From a virus: a DNA stretch of 64,000 nucleotides. Positions 22,164 through 31,817 of the stretch are shown in pieces. The stretch covers positions 25,557 to 89,556 of the IMG/VR virus record IMGVR_UViG_3300027659_000020; one strand, given 5' to 3'. Each line of letters begins with the position of its first letter. The stretch's first letter is position 1. Made by a program: the position numbers and the translations under genes. The notes beneath the pieces were generated by a model. It saw nothing but the letters and a program-made list of their open reading frames with translations, was not told the origin of the DNA and searched no databases.

Positions 22164-22610
22164 TTACCCTGTCAGTATCTTAATACCCATAGCTTTGAGT
22201 GTGTCCTCATGCCAGATCTGAAAGGACCAGCCTCGATCTGCAGCATACTCTTCTGCCGCTTCCCACTTACTGATGTTCTTAACATACGTCATAACTTCCG
22301 TGATAAAGCGCTTAGTCTTGCGCCCAGGATTGACTGGCGGAATCGTCTCTTTCTTAGGTTTGATCTCGATAATGAATGTCTTGCCATCAGCAAGAGTCAT
22401 CTTAACATCCACGAAATAGCGATGCATTTTGCCATCTGTCTTGCAGCGATACGGGACTACAACTTCCTCGGATGACCATGAGTGCACATTGGATTGCTCG
22501 TCCAGCCAGCGAAATACCTGCCTTTCCCAGAGTGATCGATAGACTATATTCGTGACATCGCCACGATATTTAGATGGATTGCGCGGCGAGAATTTACCTT
22601 GGTAAGTCAT
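22164..22610 (-). CDS. 4: gp4-like head completion protein
   Basis: The 148-aa product aligns by eye with T4 gp4 (150 aa): FSPRNPSKYRGDVTNIVYRS, WSSEEVVVPY, KMHRYFVDVKMTL, FIIEIKPKKETIPP, RFITEVMTYVKNISKWEAA and a final AADRGWSF. The E-V-V, D-V and E-I-K residues resemble a PD-(D/E)XK nuclease-type core. gp4 is needed to finish DNA-filled heads so that tails can join. Its start overlaps a plus-strand late promoter for gp48. Confidence 0.9.
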   Translation of the reverse strand: MTYQGKFSPRNPSKYRGDVTNIVYRSLWERQVFRWLDEQSNVHSWSSEEVVVPYRCKTDGKMHRYFVDVKMTLADGKTFIIEIKPKKETIPPVNPGRKTKRFITEVMTYVKNISKWEAAEEYAADRGWSFQIWHEDTLKAMGIKILTG

Positions 22611-22617
22611 ATAAATA
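22610..22617 (+). promoter_or_regulatory. T4-type late promoter (TATAAATA) for the baseplate block
   Basis: An exact TATAAATA lies 24 bases before the gp48-like start at 22642. It overlaps the start codon of the divergent gp4 gene. Confidence 0.65.
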
Positions 22618-22641
22618 GGTACTTATCTAAGCTCCACGATT

Positions 22642-23412
22642 ATGCTCGTCTTCCCCAAAGATTTCAGACAGTCAGTAGCAGGCAAGCAATATCCTGCTAT
22701 TTGCTTTGCGTATTGTTCAAAAGACCGAGTTCCGGGGGAAAAGATCTTTCTGCCGATGCCGCCCGGTTTAGAAATCAGCGATTCAATGCAATACAGCCCG
22801 ATTGAGTTGGGACAGATCGGTGGAATAGTCGATGAAGCAGTTAAGGGTGGCACAGAAGCTGGCCTGGGCAAAGCAATTACTGCAGGATCTGCAAAGTCAT
22901 TGGAAAAGATCAAAACCATGAATGCCGCTGCAGCACTTTCAATTGCTGCTAAAGCATTGCCCACCATAGATTCATCCTCATCTATATCTGGTATAGTTGA
23001 CTTTGGTGCTAAGCAATTACTCGCGCCAAATTCAAATACCAATTTTCAAAACTCGAATATTCGATCTTTTTCATTCAGGTTTAAGCTAGTTTCTCGCTCT
23101 GAGGATGAATCTGAGACAATTACCTCTATCGTCGAAGCATTCCGCGAAAATATGTATCCCGGAGGTAATGAAACTATCATGGAATATCCCGGTACATGGT
23201 ATATCAGTTTTCTGGATAACGGCGGCCGCAATATATGGATTCCCGCAATCTATGAGTCATACTTGACTTCTTTTAGCTCAACATATAATTCATCCTCTAA
23301 TATGTTCCATGAGGACGGAAGCCCAGTTGAGGTTGATGTCTCGATGGCATTCCAGGAAGTTAAAGCGCTGAACAGATCGCAGATCGAGAAACTAAATCAA
23401 GGTATAATCTAA
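22642..23412 (+). CDS. 48: gp48-like baseplate tail-tube cap
   Basis: 256 residues, shorter than T4 gp48 (364). The N-terminal part has a PMPPGLEISDSMQYSPIELG segment and an Ala/Ser-rich middle. The C-terminal half carries the conserved features of this family: FSFRFKLVSRSEDESETI, TIMEYPGTWYISFLD, and the ending VDVSMAFQEVKALNRSQIEK, comparable to the TLEITMREIITLNR ending of T4 gp48. It caps the baseplate and starts tube assembly. It heads the plus-strand baseplate block, 13 bases before gp53. Confidence 0.8.
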   Translation: MLVFPKDFRQSVAGKQYPAICFAYCSKDRVPGEKIFLPMPPGLEISDSMQYSPIELGQIGGIVDEAVKGGTEAGLGKAITAGSAKSLEKIKTMNAAAALSIAAKALPTIDSSSSISGIVDFGAKQLLAPNSNTNFQNSNIRSFSFRFKLVSRSEDESETITSIVEAFRENMYPGGNETIMEYPGTWYISFLDNGGRNIWIPAIYESYLTSFSSTYNSSSNMFHEDGSPVEVDVSMAFQEVKALNRSQIEKLNQGII

Positions 23413-23424
23413 TAATCTCTCACA

Positions 23425-24240
23425 ATGTCATTCTTCCGACAATTTCCTAAGACTGTTTATGACTTTCAGAGTGATGGTATTGACACACAAGTTGTAGATC
23501 TTTTTCGATCTGTAAAAGTTCAGAATTTATACTCTGATGATTTATCGATATATACCTATTACAATATCAATAATGGCGAGAGGCCAGATATTCTGTCTAA
23601 TACGCTATATGGAACACCTGAGTATTACTGGACATTCTTTGTGGTAAATGACAAACTTAAGTCTGGGCTGTCGGAATGGCCAATGAGCGCTGGCGAGTTT
23701 GATGCCTATATGGATCAGGAATATGCTGGCACTGTTATTCAGACATATCCTCAACTTGGTCTGGCGGCAAACGGAGTCTCTATTTTATACACAAATTCGC
23801 TAGCCGGGCCGGATATGTTTCACCCAGGAGATCGCGTGCAAGGAGTACGATCTGGTGCAAATGGATTTGTAGTATCCACTGATGTTCAGCTCAGCCAGTT
23901 GCTTTTAAGAGATGTAACAGATGGATCTGGTGGCGCGTTTTTCAAAGAGAATGGAACGGAAAATCTTGTATACTATACTGGTACTAACGATAGATCGGTA
24001 ACAATTGCTAAAGTTTTTAGCCATAGAGATGCACCACACCACTATGAAGATGCAGATGGGCTTATTACATATACTAGTTTATCGATAAATGAGGGAGTAT
24101 CACCGTCACGGGTATTAACTACTGTTTCAAATTACGAGTACGAGATGCAGCTCAATGATGAGCGAGCAAATCTTCGAATAGTTCGTCCTGAAGCAATTTA
24201 CAATTTTGCAAAGACATTTCGAGAACTGATCAATGCCTAA
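23425..24240 (+). CDS. 53: gp53-like baseplate wedge protein
   Basis: 271 residues against 196 in T4. The N-terminus is typical of gp53: FFRQFPKTVYDF, NLYSDDLSIYTYYNINNGER and PDILSNTLYGTPEYYWTFFV, then LKSGLSEWPMSAGEFDAYM. The C-terminal half carries an extra domain (VRSGANGFVVSTD) and ends INEGVSPSRVLTTVSNYEYE. gp53 joins neighbouring wedges in the baseplate. The next gene overlaps its end by eight bases. Confidence 0.88.
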   Translation: MSFFRQFPKTVYDFQSDGIDTQVVDLFRSVKVQNLYSDDLSIYTYYNINNGERPDILSNTLYGTPEYYWTFFVVNDKLKSGLSEWPMSAGEFDAYMDQEYAGTVIQTYPQLGLAANGVSILYTNSLAGPDMFHPGDRVQGVRSGANGFVVSTDVQLSQLLLRDVTDGSGGAFFKENGTENLVYYTGTNDRSVTIAKVFSHRDAPHHYEDADGLITYTSLSINEGVSPSRVLTTVSNYEYEMQLNDERANLRIVRPEAIYNFAKTFRELINA

Positions 24241-25588
24241 GAATATCAATGTCAGTTTGCGCGGAGATACAGTTCCGTATCCCACAGCATACAGAGTACA
24301 TGAAATGGTTCTTACCAACCATGCTGGGCGTAAATATGATATTTATCCGCTAGTCACAGATTTCACGATCACCGAGAGCATATACACTCCTTCGCTGCTT
24401 CTAAGTGTCAGCATCAAGGATCCAATCAATATGCTGGAAGAACTAGAGCTATCTGGCCAGGAAAAGATAACTGTCAGTATTTGGAAAAAGCGGAGTACTG
24501 GTGAAGAAGAACATATTCAGCATGAGTTTCTGATATCCGAGTACCCAGTATACGGAAAGTTCAAGAATTATTTGCAGGTCTATACTGTCAAAGGTATCTC
24601 GCCTCATGTCTTTTACAATAAGTTTAAGATTATATCTCGAGCATGGAGCGGAACAATTCAGGACTTTGTCTTTAGTGTTCTGACCAAAGATCTTGGATAT
24701 AATCCTGACTTTATTGAAAAGTCAGAAAAGCAAACCGCTAACATCTCTTTCATTGTTCCTGCTCTCAATCCAATCGATGCAATTGCATGGGCGCTACGCC
24801 GAGCATATGACGAGACTGGAAGCCCATGGTATTGCTACGAATCATTGCAAGAAGGAGGATCAGTTCCGGGCGGTACAATCTGGATACTGCCGCAGTCTGA
24901 CCTATCTTCTTACTATGACTCGTACTCAGAGTATGAGCAAGCAGTAGCATTTACATATGCGCCAAATACTCCAGAAGACTATGAACAGCGCCGTAAGCGT
25001 ATTCTTTCAATTTCGAGCAGATTCAATATGTCAAAGTATATCTCCGGAGGAAATGGCGCATACGGAGCAACTACCGAATATGTGGATATTGCTACAAAAA
25101 GCCGAGTAATCAAGAAGTTTAATTACTTACAGGAATTTTCTCAAATGCGCTGGAGTAATAAAGGCGTCAATCTAGCCAGCGACTTTAAGCTAGATGATCA
25201 GACATTAGCATCTTTGCCTGATGCTAAGATCAATTATATTCCAATCAATAGTAAAGCATTTTCTAGTGGTAGTGGCAACTATCACTCACCTACACAGAAT
25301 GGCATGCTAAATCGCGCTAATTCCTATGTGGAGAATCTTGAGAATATCATTCATGATCTGACATTGGCGGGTGACTTTTATATGAACGCAGGCAATAAAC
25401 TTGAGCTAAAACTGCCGAAAGCAATTGATCCTAGCGCAAATGTAAAGCGAAGTAAACATTCTGATGGCGATTATGATCTATTGCTATCTGGGCAGTATAT
25501 TGCTACCACCGTAGTACACAATTTTAGCGAAGAACATACCTGCGAGGTGCGTGTAAAGAGAGACTCAATGTCAGAGAAGTTTACCTAA
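24233..25588 (+). CDS. 27: gp27-like baseplate hub protein
   Basis: 451 residues. The N-terminal region (LVTDFTITESIYTPSLLLSV, then EKITVSIWKK and EFLISEYPVYG) has the barrel-type pattern of hub proteins, and a central helical segment (DFVFSVLTKDLGYNPDFIEK, then NPIDAIAWALRRA) matches the gp27 plan. The C-terminus includes GDFYMNAGNKLELKLPKA and ATTVVHNFSEEHTCEVRVKR. It directly precedes gp5 with a one-base overlap, and gp27 and gp5 form the central hub and spike in T4. Assigned by pattern and position. Confidence 0.75.
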   Translation: MPKNINVSLRGDTVPYPTAYRVHEMVLTNHAGRKYDIYPLVTDFTITESIYTPSLLLSVSIKDPINMLEELELSGQEKITVSIWKKRSTGEEEHIQHEFLISEYPVYGKFKNYLQVYTVKGISPHVFYNKFKIISRAWSGTIQDFVFSVLTKDLGYNPDFIEKSEKQTANISFIVPALNPIDAIAWALRRAYDETGSPWYCYESLQEGGSVPGGTIWILPQSDLSSYYDSYSEYEQAVAFTYAPNTPEDYEQRRKRILSISSRFNMSKYISGGNGAYGATTEYVDIATKSRVIKKFNYLQEFSQMRWSNKGVNLASDFKLDDQTLASLPDAKINYIPINSKAFSSGSGNYHSPTQNGMLNRANSYVENLENIIHDLTLAGDFYMNAGNKLELKLPKAIDPSANVKRSKHSDGDYDLLLSGQYIATTVVHNFSEEHTCEVRVKRDSMSEKFT

Positions 25589-26697
25589 TGAATACAGTAG
25601 ATGATTTAATCAGTCAGAACTTCGCATGGTTTACCGGTGTAGTAGAGGACGTAAAAGATCCCATGCAAATGGGACGAGTACGCGTCCGGTGTATCGGTTA
25701 TCATACTGAGGACAGGAACGAGATTCCCACAGATTCGTTGCCATGGTCTATTGTCATGACTTCGATTCAGTCAGCATCTATGTCTGGTATCGGCCAGTCA
25801 GCTACTGGTATTCTGCCTGGATCATGGGTGATTGGATTCTTTCGCGATGGTCGTTCTGCACAAGATCCAATTGTGCTAGGCACTATTCCATCATACTCGT
25901 CACCGGCAGATAAGAGTAAGGGATTCAGCGATCCATCTGGTAAGTATCCCGCCAGAGAAGGAATCGATACTCCCAGAGAGGCAACAGCAAATTATGGAAG
26001 TGCAGAATCGCTAATCAAGAGAGAATCACTAACAGAAAATGGTATCAAACTTGCATCTGTTCCAGCAATGAGCGCTGGATCTGCAACTGCATCGCCCGAG
26101 CAGGCCTGGGATATGAAGAGCCGCTATGATATAGTAGCTCCGCAATATCCCAAGAATCAAGTATTCAGATCAGAATCTGGCCATGTGCGTGAGGTCGATG
26201 ACACTCCCGGATCTGAGCGTACTCTGGATATGCACAGAACTGGCACTTATGTTGAGGTCGATGCAGCGGGCGATAAAACAACTGTAGTGACAGGCGATAA
26301 CTACGAGGTGCTTATCAAGGACAATAACGTCTATATTAAGGGTGAATGTAACCTAACTGTGGAAGGTAACCTACGCACCTATGTGAAGGGCAATTACATT
26401 CTGGAGGTCGATGGCGATAAGTTTGAGAAAATCAAGGGTAGCCGATTCTCCAGTGTTGCTAAATTTGATCAGATGGACAGCAAGCAATCAGTGACTGCAG
26501 TTGATAGCACTATCACCCTTGCTCTAAAATCAAAAATATCTGATTTAGAAGGTTTATCTGGCATTTCATTCGTTCATCCTCAGATTGATGCTTTTGGGAA
26601 CTTTGCGTGCGATATTGCTCCGAATTCTAATTTTACTACAACTGATGGAAAGAACATTACTGTGGTCAAAGGCATTGTTACTAATATCTCACCTTAA
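25588..26697 (+). CDS. 5: gp5-like central spike protein without a lysozyme domain
   Basis: 369 residues against 575 in T4. The N-terminal OB-fold is clear (FAWFTGVVEDVKDPMQMGRV, RVRCIGYHTED, LPGSWVIGFFRDG, PIVLGTIPSY). A linker of about 100 residues follows where T4 carries its lysozyme. The C-terminal spike is a VgrG-like beta-helix with repeats (VVTGDNYEVLIKDNNVYIKG, CNLTVEGNLRTYVKG, YILEVDGDKFEKIKG). The missing lysozyme means that local peptidoglycan cleavage during entry must come from another protein, if it occurs at all. Confidence 0.9.
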   Translation: MNTVDDLISQNFAWFTGVVEDVKDPMQMGRVRVRCIGYHTEDRNEIPTDSLPWSIVMTSIQSASMSGIGQSATGILPGSWVIGFFRDGRSAQDPIVLGTIPSYSSPADKSKGFSDPSGKYPAREGIDTPREATANYGSAESLIKRESLTENGIKLASVPAMSAGSATASPEQAWDMKSRYDIVAPQYPKNQVFRSESGHVREVDDTPGSERTLDMHRTGTYVEVDAAGDKTTVVTGDNYEVLIKDNNVYIKGECNLTVEGNLRTYVKGNYILEVDGDKFEKIKGSRFSSVAKFDQMDSKQSVTAVDSTITLALKSKISDLEGLSGISFVHPQIDAFGNFACDIAPNSNFTTTDGKNITVVKGIVTNISP

Positions 26698-26715
26698 CCA
26701 TCGACCAACTAAATT

Positions 26716-27624
26716 ATGGCTGATATAAACACTCAATGGCTTAAAAACCTTAAAGAGCAGATCGAAGCAATTCCAGATTGCAAATCTCTAAATAAGCTGA
26801 TTGCCTGGCTAAAAGAGATGTTTATGGAACTCATCGAGGATATTCTTGAGCAGATTGCCAAGCTCGTGGGCATGGTTCTTCCACCCACAAGCCTGGCAAA
26901 GATCATCAAGTACCTCAAGAATTTGGCTACACAGTACCTTGGGCCGTATCTGGCTGCTATTCGTCAAATGGTTATAATGATTAAAGCATTTGCAGAGGTG
27001 CTTAAAGCTATTCAGGATAAACTTGCTAATCTGCGTTGCTCAATTTCTGCGTCTTCCATTATCAATCAGCTAAAGATTGATATGCAAAGTAAAGCATATC
27101 AGAAGCTATATTCCGGAAACTCGTCGTTATCGCAGCTGCTAGACATTGCAACTAAGCTTAAAAATGGAGTGCCTCCTCTCTCAGTGATTGCATCTGGATT
27201 GGGCGTGAATATAGATGGTCTGCCAGCCTTAGCAAATCAATACGGCGGTACACTTCCGTTTATGTCAAAGATGCTTGACAAATATCAGCCAGCAGTTGTT
27301 CCGGATGTACCCGCTATACCCACATTTGTATCACCCACGGATATTATATTGGAAAATCCTGCACCGACTATTGATGAAGATGGTATTGCCCCCAGTTTTG
27401 GGAGATATCAGACGCCAATCATTATCACTGGCTCTGGATTTCTCGAAGGTGTTACAGTTACGATGGGCGATGTCGAGTGTGGCAATATTGAGATCATTAA
27501 CGGCCGTATTCAATGTACTGTACCGGGACTGGTCACAGGCTTTCCATACGCAATCACTGTTACTAATACCGATGGCCAAAGCGCTACGCTAGATCAGGCC
27601 TTCGCATACACCGGCCGTAGCTAA
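26716..27624 (+). CDS. Baseplate-region protein with C-terminal IPT/TIG domain
   Basis: 302 residues. Residues 1-200 are helical and partly hydrophobic (LKEMFMELIEDILEQIAKLV, then LGPYLAAIRQMVIMIKAFAE), without a signal peptide. Residues 218-300 form an IPT/TIG immunoglobulin-like domain (IIITGSGFLEGVTVTMGDV, IQCTVPGLVTGFPYAITVTN). Such domains decorate virion proteins and bind carbohydrates or proteins. It lies between gp5 and gp25, so it is probably a baseplate or hub-associated part. I do not recognise the N-terminal domain. Confidence 0.65.
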   Translation: MADINTQWLKNLKEQIEAIPDCKSLNKLIAWLKEMFMELIEDILEQIAKLVGMVLPPTSLAKIIKYLKNLATQYLGPYLAAIRQMVIMIKAFAEVLKAIQDKLANLRCSISASSIINQLKIDMQSKAYQKLYSGNSSLSQLLDIATKLKNGVPPLSVIASGLGVNIDGLPALANQYGGTLPFMSKMLDKYQPAVVPDVPAIPTFVSPTDIILENPAPTIDEDGIAPSFGRYQTPIIITGSGFLEGVTVTMGDVECGNIEIINGRIQCTVPGLVTGFPYAITVTNTDGQSATLDQAFAYTGRS

Positions 27625-27629
27625 AACAA

Positions 27630-27637
27630 TATAAATA
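27630..27637 (+). promoter_or_regulatory. T4-type late promoter (TATAAATA) before gp25
   Basis: An exact TATAAATA lies 15 bases before the gp25 start at 27653, just after the stop of the IPT-domain gene. It would boost the wedge genes gp25, gp6 and gp8. Confidence 0.65.
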
Positions 27638-27652
27638 GTCATTACCTAACAG

Positions 27653-28093
27653 ATGAGCACCGGCCTTCTTTCAGATAAAAATGTCTATGAAAAACAGGCC
27701 TTAATAGTTTCTAGACGACAGCAGTACTCTGATCTGGATCTTAGCCTGGTGCGTACTAGCAAGAAAGACATTGTACCGCTGACAGATCTAGATGCAGTTA
27801 AGACATCTGTGCGAAATATACTGCTGACAAATCATGGAGATAGGCCGTTTCAGCCTTATCTGGGCGCTAACCTGCGCGCACTGCTTTTTGAGCCAGCAGA
27901 TCAGTTCACGATCTTTGCAATCCATGAGGACATTAGATTTGCCATTACTAAATTTGAGCCCAGAATAGATCAGGTCAGAATCAGAGTTGACTTCAATGAT
28001 AGCAGCAGTCAATACAACGTCTCACTGGCATTCCGAGTAATTGCTCAAAATCAGAGTGCAGATATGATTGTCAGACTAGAGCGGATCAGGTAA
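27653..28093 (+). CDS. 25: gp25-like baseplate wedge protein
   Basis: 146 residues (T4 gp25: 132). The conserved features are DLDLSLVRTSKKDIVPL, NILLTNHGDRPFQPYLGANL with the G-x-RPF pattern, LLFEPAD and the EPRI motif in ITKFEPRIDQVRIRVDF. gp25 forms the core bundle of the wedge with gp6 and gp53 and helps start sheath assembly. gp6 follows after 19 bases. Confidence 0.92.
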   Translation: MSTGLLSDKNVYEKQALIVSRRQQYSDLDLSLVRTSKKDIVPLTDLDAVKTSVRNILLTNHGDRPFQPYLGANLRALLFEPADQFTIFAIHEDIRFAITKFEPRIDQVRIRVDFNDSSSQYNVSLAFRVIAQNQSADMIVRLERIR

Positions 28094-28112
28094 TTTTAGA
28101 AATACTCACCCA

Positions 28113-29969
28113 ATGGCACAATTCAATGTTACTGAACTCGACTTTGATAAGATCAAAGCATCGATCAAAGCTCACTTTCGTTCTCAAACTAAGTATAGCG
28201 ATTGGGACTTTGACGGCGCGGGCCTATCGACTGTGGTAGATATTCTAGCATACAATACGCACTACAATGCAATGGTGGCGCATTTCTCGCTAAATGAGAC
28301 ATTCTTGGATTCAGCGCAGATTCGCGGTAATGTAGTGTCTCATGCTAAGCTGATAGGATATACGCCCAAGTCTGTCAATGCACCTACTGCAGTACTTGAT
28401 ATTACCGTTACTGCACCTGCTATCAGCCCACCGAGCACACTTAACATTCCTCGCGGAACTCGATTTAATACACAAATCGATAATATACTATATCCATTTG
28501 TGACTATTTCCTCGGCTGAAGCTAGTCTGAGCGGCGGCACACATTATCTGTTCGATGCTGAGCACCTAAATCAGCTTCATATCAAGCAAGGTGTATTAAA
28601 GAGAATGATCTATCGCGTAGATACATCAATTGAAAATCAGAAATTTATTATTCCTGAGGAAAATGTGGACATATCTACTCTACGAGTGCGCGTGAAGCCA
28701 ACTGAGACCTCTACTGATTATATCACATATAGCAAATTCTACACACTGACTGCAGTTACATCTACATCAGCCATTTACTTTACTCAAGAAAATTCTTCAG
28801 GCAAATTTGAGGTATACTTCGGTGATAACTACATAGGAAAGAAGCCTACGTCGAATAGCATTGTTGAATTAGAGTATGTCTATGGTAATGGCGAGTTTGC
28901 AAACGGCGCAAGTGTATTCACTGCTGTAGATCGAGTTAACTCGCTTGAGCTTAATGCTACTACTGCCACCATCGCTAGCGGTGGATCAGCACGTGAGTCT
29001 ATTGAATCTATTCGCTATAATGCACCACTTACTTTTGCATCGCAGAATCGCGCAGTAACTGCTGATGACTATAAGGCGATCATTTCAAAAGAATTCAGTG
29101 GAATTGATTCGATCTCTGTCTGGGGCGGCGAGAATGCGGTTGAACCTGACTTTGGAAAAGTGTTTATCTCTATTAAAAAATCTAACACCAACCTTTTACT
29201 AACTGCTGAAGATAAACAAGTGATTCTGAATACTATTCTAGCAGGAAAGAATGTAGTATCAATTCGCCCGTATATCGTCGATCCAGAATACACCTATCTT
29301 GAGCTTGATGTATTCTTTAAGTATAATCCAAATTTGACAGATGAACTCAAATTTGAGTTACAGAGGAAAGTGCGAGCAACTATTCAGACCTATGCTGATG
29401 ATAATCTAAAGAGGTTCGACGGCGTGTTTCGTTACTCAAATCTGCTCAAGAATATTGATCAGACTGATCGATCTATATTGAACTCAGATTTGCGCGTTTA
29501 TATGCACAAGTATGCAATTCCGCGCGCTAGTGGAATAAATTACTTTGATCTTTTGTTCTCCTCACCGATCTATCAGACATCCTCAAGCAGCCCAGTATTG
29601 AGCTCTAGTATCTTTCAGATTGCGGCGGTTGACCATGAAATTGGAGATATTCCCATTGTCGGATCAGTCAACCGCACAGTATTCTTATATAAGTATATCG
29701 GCGGCGTCAAAACTGCAGTTCGCGCGGTGGGCACAATTTATACTGCTGATGGCCGAGTAGTTATCAATGGAGTTCAGCCAGATACTACTGCTCGTATTCG
29801 TATTACTGTAACTCCGAATTCGCATGATCTCGCACCGAAGAGAAATCAGCTTCTAGATATTGATTTTAACTTTGTCTCAATTACTGGAGAGGTTGATAGT
29901 ATCGCTGTTGGCGGATCTTCTGGCGGAATTACATATACCACTCCTTCGCGTCACCGCGCAGGATCATAA
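28113..29969 (+). CDS. 6: gp6-like baseplate wedge protein
   Basis: 618 residues, near the T4 gp6 length (660). The N-terminus shows the gp6 pattern FRSQTKYSDWDFDGAGLST, VVDILAYNTHYNAMVAHFSL and NETFLDSAQIRGNVVSHAKL. A middle region has GKFEVYFGDNYIGKKP and AVTADDYKAIISKEFSGID, typical of the J-type baseplate fold, and an extra beta domain is present at the C-terminus. gp6 forms the continuous ring around the hub. Confidence 0.93.
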   Translation: MAQFNVTELDFDKIKASIKAHFRSQTKYSDWDFDGAGLSTVVDILAYNTHYNAMVAHFSLNETFLDSAQIRGNVVSHAKLIGYTPKSVNAPTAVLDITVTAPAISPPSTLNIPRGTRFNTQIDNILYPFVTISSAEASLSGGTHYLFDAEHLNQLHIKQGVLKRMIYRVDTSIENQKFIIPEENVDISTLRVRVKPTETSTDYITYSKFYTLTAVTSTSAIYFTQENSSGKFEVYFGDNYIGKKPTSNSIVELEYVYGNGEFANGASVFTAVDRVNSLELNATTATIASGGSARESIESIRYNAPLTFASQNRAVTADDYKAIISKEFSGIDSISVWGGENAVEPDFGKVFISIKKSNTNLLLTAEDKQVILNTILAGKNVVSIRPYIVDPEYTYLELDVFFKYNPNLTDELKFELQRKVRATIQTYADDNLKRFDGVFRYSNLLKNIDQTDRSILNSDLRVYMHKYAIPRASGINYFDLLFSSPIYQTSSSSPVLSSSIFQIAAVDHEIGDIPIVGSVNRTVFLYKYIGGVKTAVRAVGTIYTADGRVVINGVQPDTTARIRITVTPNSHDLAPKRNQLLDIDFNFVSITGEVDSIAVGGSSGGITYTTPSRHRAGS

Positions 29970-29984
29970 TTTTCTTATCATCAT

Positions 29985-31802
29985 ATGCCGAACTCAATAG
30001 AGTTACTCGCTAGCACGCGCAAGAAAACTAGAGAAGTAGCTCGTGTTGAGCAATTACTACCCGAGGGGCTGAGAGATAAATCTGCCAATTTAATTGAGCT
30101 GCTACAAGATTACTACACTTTTATCAATAAAAGCGGTGAGGCAAGTTATGCGCTCAATTCTATTAGCCCTGCTCGAGACATAGATCAAGCAGATTCAATC
30201 TTCTTGGATAAGCTTCAGCAAGAAATCGCGGTATCGATTCCTCGGACAACTATTGCAAACCGAGTGAATCTTTATAAGAATATTGTTCGGTACTACACCA
30301 CTCGCGGATCGCCAGAATCAATTGAGCTATTTTTCCGAATTATATTCAATGATTCCGCAGAGGTATATTATCCACGCAATGATATGCTCATTGCTAGCGA
30401 TGGAGTATGGGATGCAACCGCTAACCGCTCAATATATGCTACTGCTCCTGAAGTAATTATTGAAGGCGCCGGAAAAGGTGCTAGAGCTCGAGCAATAATG
30501 ACGCGCGGCGCGCTGTATCGAATTGCAATCGTCAATGGCGGATCTGGATACATATCTGCGCCCACGCTGACAGTTACTGGAGACTCTTCGGTAACTGCTA
30601 CAGCTACTGCGACAATTAGCAATGGCCAAATAAACCGTATAGAGGTGACAACAGGCGGATCTCATTATGCATATCCTGCTACAGTGGCAATTGTCGGTAA
30701 TGGTACGGGCGCGACAGCCGAAGTACATTTAAGGCAGGATGGCGGAATTGCATATATTGAAATTACTAATCAAGGATCTGGATATACATCTGCAACTGCA
30801 AGTATCACTTGTGCATCTCATGTTAGTGGTGCAGGCGTGGTTGATGCGGTATTATCAGTTATACCTGATACTATTGGAGTAATTACTAGAGTAAATATTA
30901 CTAATTTTGGAGCGGATTACGATACAGCCGCTATTACCGTTACTGGTGGCGGTGGGAGCGGAGCAAATCTAAATGCATATATTGGCGATAGTATCACGAG
31001 TATTGCACCTGTTAATTTTGGGTCTGGATACAACAATGTTGTGCCTGGATATTATGCTGGCGCCAAAGTAACTATTCCGATGTATGACGCTCCCAGTAAT
31101 TGGGAGCCAGCACGCGTAATTCCAAACATTACTGATGGCGAGATTCGATCATACAATCTAGTATATCCTGGAGCAAATTATACATCTGAAACTACTTTTC
31201 CAGGCACTTTAATCGGTGATCAATCTGGCGTTTATATTGATAATAAAGGATTTCTCTCAGATACTAGTAAACTGCAGGATTCATTGTTCTATCAGAAGTT
31301 CTCGTATGTTATTCGTACTGGAAACAATGTAGATCTATGGCAGGATAGCTTTAACAAGCTAGTACATCCTGCAGGATTCAAATTCTTTGGGCAGATTCTC
31401 ATATTCCTTGAGTTTCTGAAAGATAAGGCTAAGATGCCAGACTTTTCTCCTGGGTTTGTAGATAGCACGCAATTGGCTCAGGTTTACATATTTCAGGATA
31501 TAATCAATAGCCTTGCACCGTCTATTCCACTATATCTAGATAGTGGGATCGAAAACCCACGCGTTAAGATAACTTCACAGATTTCGAGTGCTATCGATAC
31601 AAGCGAGCTTATGCACTTTCATAACGGATGGCCGATGAATCTTTGGTCTCATCTGACGATACAGCAGGCAGATGACAATGGCGGTTCAAATCCGCGGTAT
31701 CCTCATGGAAATTATACCATTAACTATATGATAAATAACACTATCGTATACTCGGATAATAATTCTACTACAACTCTGGGAGTCGAACTCATTTCTTCCT
31801 AA
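29985..31802 (+). CDS. Probable baseplate wedge protein in the gp7 position
   Basis: 605 residues. The N-terminus is helical (LLPEGLRDKSANLIELLQDY, then TTRGSPESIELFFRIIF). Residues 165-370 contain several Gly-rich beta repeats of the type GGSGYISAPTLTVTGDSS, TTGGSHYAYPATVAIVG, NQGSGYTSATASIT. The C-terminal 170 residues are a separate domain (FVIRTG-type region and KFFGQILIFLEF). It sits between gp6 and gp8, where T4 has gp7, but T4 gp7 is 1,032 residues and I cannot show homology. Confidence 0.65.
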   Translation: MPNSIELLASTRKKTREVARVEQLLPEGLRDKSANLIELLQDYYTFINKSGEASYALNSISPARDIDQADSIFLDKLQQEIAVSIPRTTIANRVNLYKNIVRYYTTRGSPESIELFFRIIFNDSAEVYYPRNDMLIASDGVWDATANRSIYATAPEVIIEGAGKGARARAIMTRGALYRIAIVNGGSGYISAPTLTVTGDSSVTATATATISNGQINRIEVTTGGSHYAYPATVAIVGNGTGATAEVHLRQDGGIAYIEITNQGSGYTSATASITCASHVSGAGVVDAVLSVIPDTIGVITRVNITNFGADYDTAAITVTGGGGSGANLNAYIGDSITSIAPVNFGSGYNNVVPGYYAGAKVTIPMYDAPSNWEPARVIPNITDGEIRSYNLVYPGANYTSETTFPGTLIGDQSGVYIDNKGFLSDTSKLQDSLFYQKFSYVIRTGNNVDLWQDSFNKLVHPAGFKFFGQILIFLEFLKDKAKMPDFSPGFVDSTQLAQVYIFQDIINSLAPSIPLYLDSGIENPRVKITSQISSAIDTSELMHFHNGWPMNLWSHLTIQQADDNGGSNPRYPHGNYTINYMINNTIVYSDNNSTTTLGVELISS

Positions 31803-31817
31803 CACACATACAGATAT

